Shown: positions 30,190 through 39,869, counted from the first letter of the stretch. The stretch is 64,000 bases of DNA from Thermodesulfobacteriota bacterium (GCA_031082315.1 JAVHLC010000001.1:124001-188000); one strand, 5' to 3'. The notes: generated by a model from the sequence alone, not told the origin. Numbers and translations: made by a program.

Positions 30190-30916
30190 GATCAAGGGGT
30201 TTATTGAGACCTCGTTTATCGATTGGCCGGGCCGGCTGACCGCCGTCCTGTTTCTACCGGGCTGTAATTTCAGGTGCCCTTATTGCCATAATGCCGACCT
30301 GGCCTTGGGCGGTCGAGGGCTTCCCACCTGGCCCATATCATCCATATTGGAGCGTCTCAAGCAGCTTCGGGGCTGGGTGGATGGCGTTTGTATAACCGGA
30401 GGGGAGCCTACCCTCCATTCCTGCCTTCCGGAGATCTTTGCCCTTCTTAAAAATCAGGGCCTTAAAACCAAGCTCGATACCAATGGCTCAAACCCTGAGA
30501 TGCTGGAAGGGCTTATTGACGGAGGCCTGGTGGACTATGTGGCCATGGATGTCAAGGCTCCCCTCAACAGATTTGCCTATGCGCAGTGTACCGGTGTCGT
30601 CCCCCCACTGGATAATATCCGGGAAAGCATCCATATACTGATGAAAAAAGATATTCACCATCAGTTCCGCACGACCATTTTACCAAAACTGCACTCCATA
30701 GAAGATGTCCTGAGTTTAGCCTGTCAACTGCGCGGAGCTATGGATTACAAGCTTCAGAATTTCAATCCGGGAAATACCCTTGATCCTGCCTTTGAAAAAG
30801 AACCCCCTTATGACCATACGATCTTCCGCGAATTACAGCGAAGGTCTCAAGATATAATATCCCTCTCCGGCTTGTCACTGGCAGGCCGTGGCTTGGAGGC
30901 CAGCCTTCAGGCGTAG
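30164..30916 (+). CDS. nrdG: Anaerobic ribonucleotide reductase activating enzyme (radical SAM)
   Basis: The product generates the glycyl radical on NrdD using S-adenosylmethionine and a 4Fe-4S cluster. It shows KGFIETSFIDWPGRLTAVLFLPGCNFRCPYCHN (radical SAM CxxxCxxC), ITGGEPTLH (SAM-binding GGE), and the rest of a short radical SAM domain. It is of the longer, PFL-activase-like NrdG type. The start is uncertain: TTG at 30164 or 30137, both overlapping the redoxin gene; AGGAGG at 30143-30148 is 15 nt before the first, which is far. No ATG lies between them and the domain. Confidence 0.88.
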   Translation: MPASTCSYKIKGFIETSFIDWPGRLTAVLFLPGCNFRCPYCHNADLALGGRGLPTWPISSILERLKQLRGWVDGVCITGGEPTLHSCLPEIFALLKNQGLKTKLDTNGSNPEMLEGLIDGGLVDYVAMDVKAPLNRFAYAQCTGVVPPLDNIRESIHILMKKDIHHQFRTTILPKLHSIEDVLSLACQLRGAMDYKLQNFNPGNTLDPAFEKEPPYDHTIFRELQRRSQDIISLSGLSLAGRGLEASLQA

Positions 30917-30942
30917 CGGAGGTCTTTGCATAATATCCACGC

Positions 30943-30990
30943 TGTCATTGCGAGGCAATCTCGTCCTCAGATTACTTCGTTCGCAATGAC
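30943..30990. repeat. Short inverted repeat (gtcattgcgaggcaatc / gattacttcgttcgcaatgac)
   Basis: The ends GTCATTGCGA and TCGCAATGAC are inverted. Elements of this kind are common dispersed intergenic repeats. It follows nrdG and could act as a hairpin. Confidence 0.6.
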
Positions 30991-31079
30991 AATTTGGGAA
31001 AGGGTAACGCTTAGCCCTAACCTTTAGAAGCCCGGGGCCGCCAGCCCCATAACACTAACAAAAACAAGGAGGAAAAGGC

Positions 31080-31175
31080 ATGGCTACTAAGACAACGACC
31101 AAAAAGACAACGACCAAAGCCAAAAGCACCACCAAAGCCAAAAGCGCTGCTAAGCCCAAAGCCAAGAAGAAGTAA
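31080..31175 (+). CDS. 31-residue Lys/Thr/Ala-rich basic protein
   Basis: The frame from ATG 31080 to TAA 31173 encodes MATKTTTKKTTTKAKSTTKA and then a further 11 Lys/Ala/Pro residues. AGGAGG sits 7-12 nt upstream, the best ribosome-binding site in this region, which supports real translation. Composition (about one third Lys, no acidic residues) resembles the tails of bacterial histone H1-like or AlgP-type proteins, so binding to nucleic acid is plausible but unproven. It stands alone between nrdG and the pentapeptide gene. Confidence 0.6.
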   Translation: MATKTTTKKTTTKAKSTTKAKSAAKPKAKKK

Positions 31176-31189
31176 TGCCAACCCCCGGA

Positions 31190-31241
31190 ATCCCCCCTCC
31201 CTCGCCCGCCTCTGGCGGGCCGAGGACGGAGGGGGGAGGGC
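31190..31241 (+). terminator. Strong GC hairpin downstream of the Lys-rich gene
   Basis: Nested stems CCCCCCTCC/GGAGGGGGG and GCCCGCC-TCT-GGCGGGC start about 15 nt after the stop codon. No clear T run follows, so it may protect a 3' end rather than terminate by itself. Confidence 0.5.
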
Positions 31242-31729
31242 CGGGATGGGGGTGTACGCACACTTAACGCCCCCCCGCCAAACCACAGCCTGCCCGTCCG
31301 CCTACGGTGGACCGCAGGCAAGGTCGGTGTTTTCATATCTGCCTCAGGCGGAGCACCTGGGCGGCTGCAGGCAGGGAAGGAGGCCTCGAAGGGAAAACTT
31401 CAGGAGAAAATCTAAACAAGATTGGAAACGGGTAAGTTATAAACTATTCACGGCTCCGGGCTTTTTTTTTGCTTACCCTGAATCCCCACAAGGATCGCCG
31501 ATGTCTCGGAAGGACAGATTTCAGGGTATGGGGGGAGAAGTGTACGAATTGTCTTTTTTATAGGTCATTCTGACATACATAATGGCCGCCTTCTTAATAT
31601 TGAGCATCATGGTAAAGGGGCATATCTACTTTTGACTCATTTTAATTTGCGTAGACTTAACCTAATGAAGAGAAATATTCCACAAGCATAAATCCCCAAA
31701 GCAGCAAGGCAGAAAAAGGAGACGGGTCT
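31242..31729. other. Intergenic stretch without recognised gene
   Basis: Short inverted segments (cctgcccgtccgcctacgg, cctcaggcggagcacctggg) and a nine-T run near 31464 are visible. I see no convincing coding frame or known RNA. Confidence 0.4.
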
Positions 31730-33214
31730 ATGTCGTTAAACATTTTCATAGTCCTTTTCGCAGTTGTTGCTTTTGGCTCTGTAATCATTATTCCGAAATG
31801 GCAATCTCGGAAGGTCACAAACATCAAAGAGCGCATTGAGCTTGAAAACAAACTCCGTGCTACGCTCGCTCAGATGTTAGGTGCCGCTATCCTTCTATGT
31901 GGCCTTTTCTTTACATGGGAGGAATTAAAAGATACTCGGAATTTTTCTAACGAAACGCTGAGGATTTCTGAGCAAGGACAAATTACAGAACGCTTTTCTC
32001 AAGCCATTGAGCATCTGGGAAGCGACAAGCTTACTGTGCGTCTGGGTGGAATTTGCGCTCTTGAACGCATCGCAAATGACTCGTCCAAGGATCACTGGCA
32101 GGTTATGGAAGTTCTTACTGCCTATGTCCGGGAAAACGCTCCCTTCAAGGCTAAAAGAAAGCAATTCTCACAAACCAATGAAGTCAGCGGGCAGAAAATC
32201 GAAGAATCAGGCGAACCACCTGCCCTCGATATTCAAACGATTCTCACTGTGCTCGGAAGGCGCAAATGGCAAGGGCGAGAGGGAGAAGACCAACGCCTCG
32301 ATTTGACCAATACAGACCTTAGAAATATTAATCTTGAGCACGCTAACCTGAGTAATGCGAATTTCAGGGGGGCTAATTTAATGAACGCGAGCCTCAGCGG
32401 ATCCAATCTGAAGAAAGCAGAGCTTAGATTTGCCAATCTTAAAAAAGCAGATTTAAGCAAGGCGAACCTAGAAGGGGTGGATCTCTTTGGAGCAAACTTA
32501 AATGAAGCATATCTAACCGATGCTAATCTAAATAACGCGAACCTTGTTTCAGCTTATTTGATAGGTGCATATCTCACAGGAGCAAGCTTAAAAAAAGCAA
32601 GCCTCCTGAAGGCCAATTTGGAGAAAGCGGTTCTCGCGAGTGCCGATATGGAGTATGCTAAGCTCATGAGAGCTAACCTTAAGAAGGCAACTCTGACAGG
32701 AGCCAACTTGGAGGGGGCTAACCTATCAGGAGCCAACTTGGAGGGGGCTAACCTATCAGAAGCCAATTTGGAGGGATCCGTTCTTGGGCAGTACCTTTTG
32801 TTGCCCAAAGGTCTCAGTCAGGACTTTGTGAAGGGATTTAGAGAAGCGACGGGAGATCTTGGGGCTAACTTGGCGAAAGCAGATATGAGCAGCGCCAATC
32901 TCACAGGGGCGCATCTCAGAAGTGCTAACCTAAAAGGGGCGAACCTAGAGAAAGCCAGCTTGGCAGGGGCAGACCTTGTTAAAGCCAACCTTAAAGAAGC
33001 GAAAAATCTGTCTATCGACCAGCTCTGTCAAGCAGCGACTCTATTTGAGGCTGAATTAGACCCAGAACTTGAAAAAAGCATCCAAGAGGCTTGCCCTCTT
33101 GTTATGCGGGAGCCGAAGCCAGATGAGCTAAAGCCTCATAAAGCTTTTGAGGAAATCGATAAGGCATTTGAGGAAGTTGATGACGCAATTGAGAGAAAGT
33201 GGGAGAATCATTAG
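31730..33214 (+). CDS. Membrane-anchored pentapeptide-repeat protein
   Basis: The 494-residue protein has two N-terminal hydrophobic segments (about 3-21 and 47-63), a linker with QITERFSQAIEHLGSDKLTVRLGGICALERIANDS, and from about 195 a long run of A(N/D)LXX pentapeptides (ANLSNANFRGANLMNASLSG and so on) to about 430, broken once near 360. This architecture is known from many bacteria, but the function is unknown; the repeats fold into a right-handed quadrilateral helix. GGAG precedes the ATG. A short exact internal duplication occurs near 32702-32755 (two copies of ggagccaacttggagggggc). Confidence 0.88.
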   Translation: MSLNIFIVLFAVVAFGSVIIIPKWQSRKVTNIKERIELENKLRATLAQMLGAAILLCGLFFTWEELKDTRNFSNETLRISEQGQITERFSQAIEHLGSDKLTVRLGGICALERIANDSSKDHWQVMEVLTAYVRENAPFKAKRKQFSQTNEVSGQKIEESGEPPALDIQTILTVLGRRKWQGREGEDQRLDLTNTDLRNINLEHANLSNANFRGANLMNASLSGSNLKKAELRFANLKKADLSKANLEGVDLFGANLNEAYLTDANLNNANLVSAYLIGAYLTGASLKKASLLKANLEKAVLASADMEYAKLMRANLKKATLTGANLEGANLSGANLEGANLSEANLEGSVLGQYLLLPKGLSQDFVKGFREATGDLGANLAKADMSSANLTGAHLRSANLKGANLEKASLAGADLVKANLKEAKNLSIDQLCQAATLFEAELDPELEKSIQEACPLVMREPKPDELKPHKAFEEIDKAFEEVDDAIERKWENH

Positions 33215-33423
33215 GTACCAGCACTGAAGCCATCCACCCAGTAGGGGACAGGTTGCAAGGGTATCACTTTAAATTGGAATACCTTTATTATAAGAAGCTC
33301 CAACGCCTCGTCAAAGTAACAAATTTCCCCTCCCCTTCATACCCTCCCGCCAGTGGAAGGGAGTTTACGGATGGGGACTAACTAGTAACTATGTCTATGC
33401 CTACTTTTGCGATGCCTTTTTCA
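33215..33423. other. Gap after the pentapeptide gene
   Basis: No gene or repeat is recognised here. The downstream part of the gap holds the promoter-like sequence at 33424 and the inverted half-sites at 33650-33684. Confidence 0.35.
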
Positions 33424-33453
33424 TTGACATATAAACGTCCTTATCCCTATACT
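33424..33453 (+). promoter_or_regulatory. Promoter-like sequence in the pentapeptide-PfpI gap
   Basis: TTGACA (33424-33429) and TATACT (33448-33453) are 18 bp apart. The next gene begins at 33730, leaving a leader of about 270 nt, so it may serve an unseen small transcript instead. Confidence 0.45.
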
Positions 33454-33649
33454 CTCCAGCCAAAACCGAATCCTGCCACTTTAATATACAAATGAACTAC
33501 CCGGCAGCAAGCTGCAGGGAATTATCCGGTTAAACCATGCCTCAAAACAGGTTTGGCAGTAAAAACAAGCCCTTGTGCTTGTTCTGAGGGAAGCAAAATG
33601 AAAGTTGGAGTGGGATACTGCAACGAAGAAGACGCCACTTTGTCGGGTA

Positions 33650-33707
33650 GGACAATAGCGGAAAATGCAAAAAAAAGCGCTATCCTGGGGAATGGATAGA
33701 TTAGACT
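33650..33707 (+). promoter_or_regulatory. Degenerate WYL-regulon-like site and -10 upstream of the PfpI gene
   Basis: CGCTATC (33678-33684) equals the central seven bases of the island element and is followed, after the same 17 bp, by a TAGACT -10-like hexamer (33702-33707). An opposite-strand half (GGACAATAGCG, 33650-33660) forms an inverted pair with it. The outer GGAC/GTCC arms do not match, so this is a weak candidate. Confidence 0.3.
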
Positions 33708-33729
33708 ATATGAACACATGGAGGAACAG

Positions 33730-34248
33730 ATGGAACTAAAAGGAAAGAAGGTCATCATCCTCGTGGAGGAGATGTTCAACGATCAGGAGTTCTGGTATCC
33801 CTATTACCGGCTTAAGGAGGCCGGAGTTGAAGTGGTGGTAGTTGGGTCTGGCAGCGCCAAAGAATACACCGGAAAATCAGGAACGCAGACCAGGGTAGAT
33901 GCTGATGCGGACAAGATTTCATCTTCAGAATTTGACGGCATCGTCATCCCCGGCGGATACGCGCCGGATCATATGCGCCGTTATCCAGCCATGGTCAGGT
34001 TGGTGAAGGACGTCTATAAAGCAGGAAACGTTGTAGCAGCCATCTGCCATGCCGGCTGGATGCTCGCTTCCGCTGGCATACTTAAGGGCCGCACTGTGAC
34101 CTCATTTTTTGCCATTAAGGACGATCTCATTCATGCCGGCGCCAACTGGGTAGATCAAGAGGTAGTTGTGGATGGGAAACTGATCACCAGCCGGAAGCCG
34201 GACGATCTCCCGGCCTTTATGAAGGCCATTCTCCATGCCTTAACGTAG
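33730..34248 (+). CDS. DJ-1/PfpI family protein
   Basis: The 172-residue protein starts MELKGKKVIILVEEMFNDQEFWYPYYRLKEAG, has the conserved acidic residue of the family and the nucleophile elbow VAAICHAGWMLASAG (Cys-His), and ends with the family region DDLPAFMKAIL. Family members are glyoxalase/deglycase, protease or chaperone-like stress proteins; which one applies cannot be told. The ATG at 33730 follows GGAGGAA by 4-5 nt; an ATG four codons upstream sits before this site and is less likely. Confidence 0.88.
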   Translation: MELKGKKVIILVEEMFNDQEFWYPYYRLKEAGVEVVVVGSGSAKEYTGKSGTQTRVDADADKISSSEFDGIVIPGGYAPDHMRRYPAMVRLVKDVYKAGNVVAAICHAGWMLASAGILKGRTVTSFFAIKDDLIHAGANWVDQEVVVDGKLITSRKPDDLPAFMKAILHALT

Positions 34249-34381
34249 GTCGGTCTTTGCGGCCCATAGCCATGGTAACATTTCGCTCCGTCACCACAGG
34301 AAGGGCGACCGAACATCCCCGCCTTACTCTTTTAGGAAGTTAAGCAACCAGCCCTCTTAATTTCTATCGGGCAAAATAATT
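34249..34381. other. Gap before the composite repeat
   Basis: Together with the repeat at 34384-34562 this makes about 450 bp between the PfpI and kinase genes. No gene, RNA or clear promoter is recognised in this part. Confidence 0.35.
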
Positions 34382-34383
34382 AG

Positions 34384-34562
34384 TGCTCATCCGGAAACTA
34401 CCGTTTCCGTCTTCACGCTTTCAGCGATCAGCGATTAGCTGTCAGCATGTTTGTTATCCGTTAACCGTTGTCCGGCATTTTCTTTCGGTAAACGGTCAAC
34501 AGTGGACCGGCTTCATGCCGATAGCTGATTGCTCCATCCGGAATTTTTGGGCTTCCGGATGG
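34384..34562. repeat. Composite dispersed repeat, most complete copy
   Basis: It carries in order the catccggaaac palindrome, 'cagcgatcagcgattagctgtcagc', 'atgtttgttatccgttaacc', 'cggtaaacggtcaac', 'gatagctgattgct' and a closing CCGGAAttttTgggctTCCGG palindrome. The same order appears at 11184-11370. The outer palindromes could be the element ends. Confidence 0.7.
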
Positions 34563-34701
34563 AAACTAATTACCCAAGCAGAACTTCTTTAGCATATTTA
34601 ACATATTGCCGATAGGACAATATGATAAGAACACTACTCTCAATCGAACCCGCCCAGGGATAAGGGGACTGAGATTGCGGTCTAATCTGGCTGGTAATGA
34701 A

Positions 34702-36723
34702 ATGAAAGCTGAATATAAGGCAAAAGAACGGCTGATAGATGAGTTGTTGGAATTGCGCCGGCAAATCGCTCGACTGGAGGCAGCACAGAACGGGCACAAG
34801 GAGACGGAAGAGGCGCTGCGGAAAAGCGAGGAGAGATATCGGCGCATCACCAGGGCAGTAACGGATTACATCTTCACAGTCCGTATCGAGGATGGGCGCC
34901 CGGTAGAGACCATTCATAGTCCTGCCTCTGTCGCTGTGACCGGCTATACCCCTGAGGAGTATGCTTCCAACCCCTACTTATGGTTTCGCATGGTACATGA
35001 AGAAGATCGCTCCGCCGTTCAGGATCAGGCCACGCAAGTCCTTTTAGGGCAAGATACTCAGCCCATTGAGCACCGCATCTGGCGAAAGGATGGCATCCTC
35101 CGTTGGGTAAAAAACACGCTCGTTCCCCATTACGACGCACAGGGCAGGCCCCTATCCTACGATGGCCTGGTTAGCGACATCACTGAGCGTAAGCAGGCCG
35201 AGGAAGCTCTCCGCAAATCAGAAGCGCTCTTGCGTAATACCTTTGAGGCCATCCCCGACCTCCTGACCGTTCATGACAGAGATCTCCGCATTGTCTTAAG
35301 TAATTGGCATGGACATGAATTCGTGCCCATGGAACAGCGCGATAAACGGCCGCATTGCTATTGGGCTTACATGCACCGCGACACCCCCTGCGAGCCTTGC
35401 CACGCACTCGAAGTGTTTAAAACCGGCAAACCCAAGACGGTAGAATTCTTTAACCCGGAACCCGGGGTTGGATTTCTGGAAATCAACGTTTATCCTGTAT
35501 TTGATGACCGTGGGAATGTCGTTATGGTAACAGAGTATGTCCGCAATATCACTGAGCACAAGCGGGCGGAGGAGGAAAAGAAGAAACTGGAAGCCCAGCT
35601 CCAGCGTGCCCAAAAGATGGAGGCCATCGGCACCCTGGCCGGAGGAATCGCCCATGATTTTAACAACCTGCTCATGAGCATCCAGGGCAATGTTTCTTTG
35701 ATGCTTTTAGATATGGATCCCGAGCAGCCCCATTATGAAAGGCTGAAAAGGACTGAAGAGCAGGTGCAAAGTGGGGCGAGGCTGGCCAAACAGCTTCTCG
35801 GCTACGCCAGAAAGGGACGATATGAAGTCAGGCCAACCAGTTTAAACCAACTGATAGAAGAGACTGCGGAGACCTTTGCTATGACAAGAAAGGGAATCAC
35901 TGTTTATAAAGAGCTTGCCGAGGGCTTATTTGATATAGAGATAGACCAGGGACAAATAGAGCAGGTCCTGTTGAATCTGTTTATCAATGCTGCTGATGCC
36001 ATGCCTAAAGGTGGAAAGCTTATGTTAAGAACCAGAAATACGACCCACGAGGGTATAAAGAACATGGTATATGATGCCCGGCCAGGGAATTATGTCCTGT
36101 TAACAGTGACTGATACCGGCACGGGCATGGACAAAGAGACACAGGCACGCATCTTTGAGCCATTCTTTACCACCAAGGAAATGGGCCGGGGCACTGGTCT
36201 TGGCTTGGCCTCAGTCTATGGTATCATAAAAGCCCATGCAGGATATATCAACGTTGAGTCTGAAAAGGGGCATGGAACTATTTTCAGTATTTATCTGCCT
36301 GCATCAGAAAAAAAGGCCCAGAGGACGGTAAAAACGGTCGAACAATGCGTCAAAGGAACCGGAACCATCCTTATGGTGGACGATGAAGACGCGCTCCGGG
36401 AAGTAGGCCAGGAATTGTTAACGGCCATGGGCTATAGGGTACTGGTAGCCAGGGATGGAAAAGAGGCTGTCGAGGTGTATAGAAAAAATTGGCATAACAT
36501 AGACCTGGTTCTTTTAGACATGATTATGCCCAACATGGGCGGTGGTGAGGCCTATGACTGCATGCAGGAGATCAATCCGGATATAAAAGTCTTGCTTTCC
36601 AGTGGTTATAGTGTTGCTGGCGAAGCCGGTGAGATATTAAAACGAGGATGCCACGGTTTTATTCAAAAGCCCTTCAAGGCCTCGGAACTCTCCAGAAAAA
36701 TAGAGGAAATCCTCCAGATGTAG
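34702..36723 (+). CDS. Hybrid sensor histidine kinase (PAS-PAS-HisKA-HATPase-REC)
   Basis: The product has about 673 residues. From the N-terminus: coiled coil (1-45), PAS/PAC 1 (about 48-165; GYTPEEYASNPYLWFRMVHEEDR), PAS 2 (about 175-285) with a Cys-containing insert CYWAYMHRDTPCEPCHALEVF, HisKA with GGIAHDFNNLL (His about 318), HATPase with NLFINAADAMP, DTGTGMD and GRGTGLGLASVYGI, and a C-terminal receiver (LMVDDEDALRE, LVLLDMIMPNMGG, QKPF). It has no membrane segments, so it senses inside the cell. The start is uncertain: the ATG at 34702 lacks a clear ribosome-binding site, and a TTG at 34606 would add 32 residues. No partner regulator is adjacent. Confidence 0.9.
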   Translation: MKAEYKAKERLIDELLELRRQIARLEAAQNGHKETEEALRKSEERYRRITRAVTDYIFTVRIEDGRPVETIHSPASVAVTGYTPEEYASNPYLWFRMVHEEDRSAVQDQATQVLLGQDTQPIEHRIWRKDGILRWVKNTLVPHYDAQGRPLSYDGLVSDITERKQAEEALRKSEALLRNTFEAIPDLLTVHDRDLRIVLSNWHGHEFVPMEQRDKRPHCYWAYMHRDTPCEPCHALEVFKTGKPKTVEFFNPEPGVGFLEINVYPVFDDRGNVVMVTEYVRNITEHKRAEEEKKKLEAQLQRAQKMEAIGTLAGGIAHDFNNLLMSIQGNVSLMLLDMDPEQPHYERLKRTEEQVQSGARLAKQLLGYARKGRYEVRPTSLNQLIEETAETFAMTRKGITVYKELAEGLFDIEIDQGQIEQVLLNLFINAADAMPKGGKLMLRTRNTTHEGIKNMVYDARPGNYVLLTVTDTGTGMDKETQARIFEPFFTTKEMGRGTGLGLASVYGIIKAHAGYINVESEKGHGTIFSIYLPASEKKAQRTVKTVEQCVKGTGTILMVDDEDALREVGQELLTAMGYRVLVARDGKEAVEVYRKNWHNIDLVLLDMIMPNMGGGEAYDCMQEINPDIKVLLSSGYSVAGEAGEILKRGCHGFIQKPFKASELSRKIEEILQM

Positions 36724-36812
36724 TCTGCCGGCTCACCCACGGGCCATGTTATTTAAACAGCCTGTCGCCTTAACTAATTCTTCAAAAGAGCTACAAAAGC
36801 TCTAAATAAACA

Positions 36813-36842
36813 TTGACACTCGGCGGCTAATTTATGTTATAA
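36813..36842 (+). promoter_or_regulatory. Sigma-70-type promoter of the Nudix gene
   Basis: TTGACA (36813-36818) and TTATAA (36837-36842) are 18 bp apart, about 65 bp before the start codon. Confidence 0.55.
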
Positions 36843-36908
36843 GCTGGGCAATCACCATTTCGTTGGGTAATTTATCATCTATAACCAAAAGATCGAGAAA
36901 GGCTCCTT

Positions 36909-37484
36909 ATGGGTGCGGAAGAACTCTTAGAGATAGTCGACAGACATGGCAATACCATAGACATTGCCCCCCGCTCTGTAATTCACGGGAATCCCTCATT
37001 GATACACAAGGTGGTCCACGTGCTGGTCTTTAACGAACGCGGCGAACTCCTCCTGCAAAAACGCTCCGCCAATAAAGACGTGGCCCCCGGGAAATGGGAT
37101 ACCTCCGTCGGCGGCCACGTAGCGCCGGCCGAGAGTTTGCTCGTAGCGGCCCGGCGGGAGATGCAGGAAGAAATCGGTATTATTACCGATAAAATAAGCC
37201 CCCTTTATTCCTACGTCCTTTCAAATTCCTATGAGACAGAGTTGGTCTATTCCTATGTGTGTATCCATAATGGGCCGTTTTCGTTTGACAGGGAAGAGAT
37301 AGACGAAATCCGGTTCTGGGATATCCCGGAGATAAAAAAGGTAATCGGACAAAAAATCCTGAGTGATAACTTCGAGTTCGAAATAAACAGATGCCTCTCA
37401 TTTTACCCTCAGATGGCCGCCGCTCCGGCCGGCGGGCCGATGCCGGACATCTTCAGGGGCACGCCTTTCCCGCAATCCAGATAG
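36909..37484 (+). CDS. Nudix hydrolase (IPP-isomerase-like, YfcD type)
   Basis: The 191-residue protein begins with the typical LLEIVDRHGNTIDIAPRSVIH strand region and has the Nudix box GGHVAPAESLLVAARREMQEEIGI, complete with REMQEE. Family members of this group hydrolyse nucleoside diphosphate derivatives or act as IPP isomerase relatives; the substrate is unknown. The C-terminal 25 residues are Pro/Ala/Gly-rich and probably disordered. It has its own promoter-like sequence. Confidence 0.88.
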   Translation: MGAEELLEIVDRHGNTIDIAPRSVIHGNPSLIHKVVHVLVFNERGELLLQKRSANKDVAPGKWDTSVGGHVAPAESLLVAARREMQEEIGIITDKISPLYSYVLSNSYETELVYSYVCIHNGPFSFDREEIDEIRFWDIPEIKKVIGQKILSDNFEFEINRCLSFYPQMAAAPAGGPMPDIFRGTPFPQSR

Positions 37485-37489
37485 AAGAC

Positions 37490-37555
37490 TGATCAGCTAT
37501 CAGCATTCAGCTGTCAGCGCTCAGCTTTCAGATTTGAGCCTTCAGCCCCGAGCTT
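37490..37555. repeat. Fragment of the cagctatcagc-type dispersed repeat
   Basis: Runs of 'tcagctatcagcattcagctgtcagcgctcagc' without the palindromic ends. It follows the Nudix gene and precedes fusA. Confidence 0.55.
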
Positions 37556-37708
37556 TGATCCCTCCCGATTTCTGCCATGAAAGACACAAAAATTAGAATC
37601 AGGTGACCGGCGGGACACCCATCCTGCCTTGCCGATGCGCGTGCTTGACAACGAATGGATAATAACATAGAGTCAGCAGCTAAAAGTCTTTAAAAGGGGT
37701 TATTTCAG

Positions 37709-39763
37709 GTGGCTGGCGAGGGGAGGCTCAAAAAAATACGCGATATCGGCATCATTGCCCATATTGATGCCGGCAAGACTACGGTTACCGAGCGCATCCT
37801 CTTTTACACGGGCCGCATCCATAAGATGGGCGAGGTACACAATGGTCAGGCCGTGATGGACTGGATGCCCGAAGAACAAGAACGGGGTATCACCATCACC
37901 TCGGCCGTGACTACCTGTCATTGGCTGGGGCACGAGATACATATTATCGACACACCCGGACATGTCGATTTCACTATCGAGGTAGAACGTTCCTTGCGCG
38001 TATTGGACGGGGCCATCGGTGTTTTTTGTGCCGTCAGCGGCGTCGAGCCCCAGTCTGAGACGGTATGGCATCAGGCAGATAAGTATAAAGTCCCCAAGAT
38101 TGCCTTCATCAATAAGATGGACCGCATTGGCGCTAATTTCTCCGGCGCCGTGGAGATGATGCGGGAGCGGCTGGGAGTGAGGCCCGCATTACTCCAGTTA
38201 CCGATAGGAGCGGAAGACAGTTTTCGCGGGATAATAGATATTATCGACCAGAAATCCCTCTACTGGGATGAGGGCACACAAGGCGCCGTCATCCGCCATG
38301 AAGAAATCCCCCCTGATTATCGGGAAGAGGCATTAAAACAGCGCAACCAGCTCTTAGAAACCTTGTCCGAAATAGACGACGTCATCCTGGAAAAGTACCT
38401 GGATGATTCAGAAATAACCAGAGATGATATCCTTCGCGCGGTGCGTCAGGGGACCGTCTCCCTCAAAATCGTGCCCGTTTTGTGCGGCTCTGCCCTGAGA
38501 AATAAAGGGATACAATCTCTGCTGGATGCCATCGTGCAGTTTCTCCCCAGTCCTCTGGACATAAAGGCCATCACCGGGGTTAATCCGAAAACCGGAGAGA
38601 CAGAGGAGCGACCCGGCCGCGACGACGCCCCCCTGGCGGCGCTGGCCTTCAAAATTATGATGGAGCAGGGACGAAAAAGGACCTACGTGCGCGTCTATTC
38701 CGGTGTATTACGCGAAGGCACCGAGGTTTATAATGCTACCAAACAGATAAAACAAAGGGTAGCCCGCATACTGAACATCCATGCCAATAAGACAGAACGC
38801 CTGGATGAGGCGCGGGCGGGTAGTATTGTCGGAGTTATGGGCCTTAAGGATGCCTCTACAGGCGATACCTTATGCGATCCGGATCATCCCATTCTCCTCG
38901 AAAACATAGATACCTATGAGCCGGTCATCTCTGTGGCCGTGGAGCCCAGGACGAGGGTCGATCAAGAAAAGGTGTCGGAGGCCTTGAATAAATTGGCGGA
39001 TGAAGACCCCACATTTCGGGTGCGGGTTGACGATGACACCGGCCAGACCATTATAGCGGGCATGGGAGAGCTGCACTTAGAGGTATTGGTACACCGCATC
39101 CTGCGGGAATTTGGTGTGCCGGTAAACGTGGGCAAACCCCAGGTAGTCTATCGGGAGACCATCGAACATGAAGCCACGGTAACAGAGAAGTTTGACCGGG
39201 AGATAGGCGGAAGCCGCCAGACAGCAGACATAACCATAAAAGTCTCGCCGCGTCCCCGCGGCGCCGGCAACCTCGTAGAAAATGGGCTTCCTGCGGATAA
39301 GATACCGCCGCAATTTGTACCGGCCATTGTGTCCAGTTTGAATGAATCCCTGGAAGGCGGCGTTATACAGGGTTATCCTCTATTGGATGTCGGTGTGATC
39401 TTGCTTGATTCCTCTTATATCGAAAACAGTTCCACCGAACTGGCCTACCGGGCCGCGGCCTCCGTCGCCCTAAAAAGGGCTTGTAGCGCTGCCTCGCCGG
39501 TCCTGCTGGAGCCTATCATGCGGGTGGAGGTAACCACCCCGGAAGAGTTTATGGGAGAAGTCATCGGCGACCTGAATTCCCGCGGCGGCAAAATAGAGGC
39601 CATCACGCCCAAGGGGCGGGTACAGGTGATAAAGGTGGTTGTGCCCCTTTCCAGCATGTTCGGGTACTCGACTGCATTACGCTCCGTTACGCAGGGACGG
39701 GCTACCTTTAGTATGCACTTCTCCCGTTATGACCGCGCGGGTAAGGAAAAAAGGACGCCCTGA
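37709..39763 (+). CDS. fusA: Translation elongation factor G (EF-G family)
   Basis: The 684-residue GTPase has G1 [12 protein letters not shown], switch region [12 protein letters not shown]3 DTPGHVDF, G4 NKMD and all following EF-G domains, including the domain IV loop region and [14 protein letters not shown] moves tRNA and mRNA on the ribosome. It stands alone, not in a str operon, so it may be a second EF-G (EF-G2-like) or the only one; that cannot be settled here. The GTG start has AAAAGGGG about 8 nt upstream. Confidence 0.9.
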   Translation: MAGEGRLKKIRDIGIIAHIDAGKTTVTERILFYTGRIHKMGEVHNGQAVMDWMPEEQERGITITSAVTTCHWLGHEIHIIDTPGHVDFTIEVERSLRVLDGAIGVFCAVSGVEPQSETVWHQADKYKVPKIAFINKMDRIGANFSGAVEMMRERLGVRPALLQLPIGAEDSFRGIIDIIDQKSLYWDEGTQGAVIRHEEIPPDYREEALKQRNQLLETLSEIDDVILEKYLDDSEITRDDILRAVRQGTVSLKIVPVLCGSALRNKGIQSLLDAIVQFLPSPLDIKAITGVNPKTGETEERPGRDDAPLAALAFKIMMEQGRKRTYVRVYSGVLREGTEVYNATKQIKQRVARILNIHANKTERLDEARAGSIVGVMGLKDASTGDTLCDPDHPILLENIDTYEPVISVAVEPRTRVDQEKVSEALNKLADEDPTFRVRVDDDTGQTIIAGMGELHLEVLVHRILREFGVPVNVGKPQVVYRETIEHEATVTEKFDREIGGSRQTADITIKVSPRPRGAGNLVENGLPADKIPPQFVPAIVSSLNESLEGGVIQGYPLLDVGVILLDSSYIENSSTELAYRAAASVALKRACSAASPVLLEPIMRVEVTTPEEFMGEVIGDLNSRGGKIEAITPKGRVQVIKVVVPLSSMFGYSTALRSVTQGRATFSMHFSRYDRAGKEKRTP

Positions 39764-39869
39764 TACCGTCTATTGCCCGGCGGGAAACGCCTCTGTTGAT
39801 ATTTATCCCTTGCCTTAAAGCCTGCATTATGATAAGTTCATAATGACATTACCATAAAGGGCCCGCCGA

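Noticed and set aside
31246-31563. Frame of 105 codons in the gap before the pentapeptide gene
   Set aside because: Composition is repeat-like and no good ribosome-binding site precedes it.
32280-33010. Tandem DNA repeat or CRISPR-like array
   Set aside because: The periodicity is the 15-bp codon pattern of pentapeptide repeats inside a gene.
34606-34701. TTG-started N-terminal extension of the histidine kinase
   Set aside because: The added residues show no domain and the TTG has no ribosome-binding site; kept only as an alternative.
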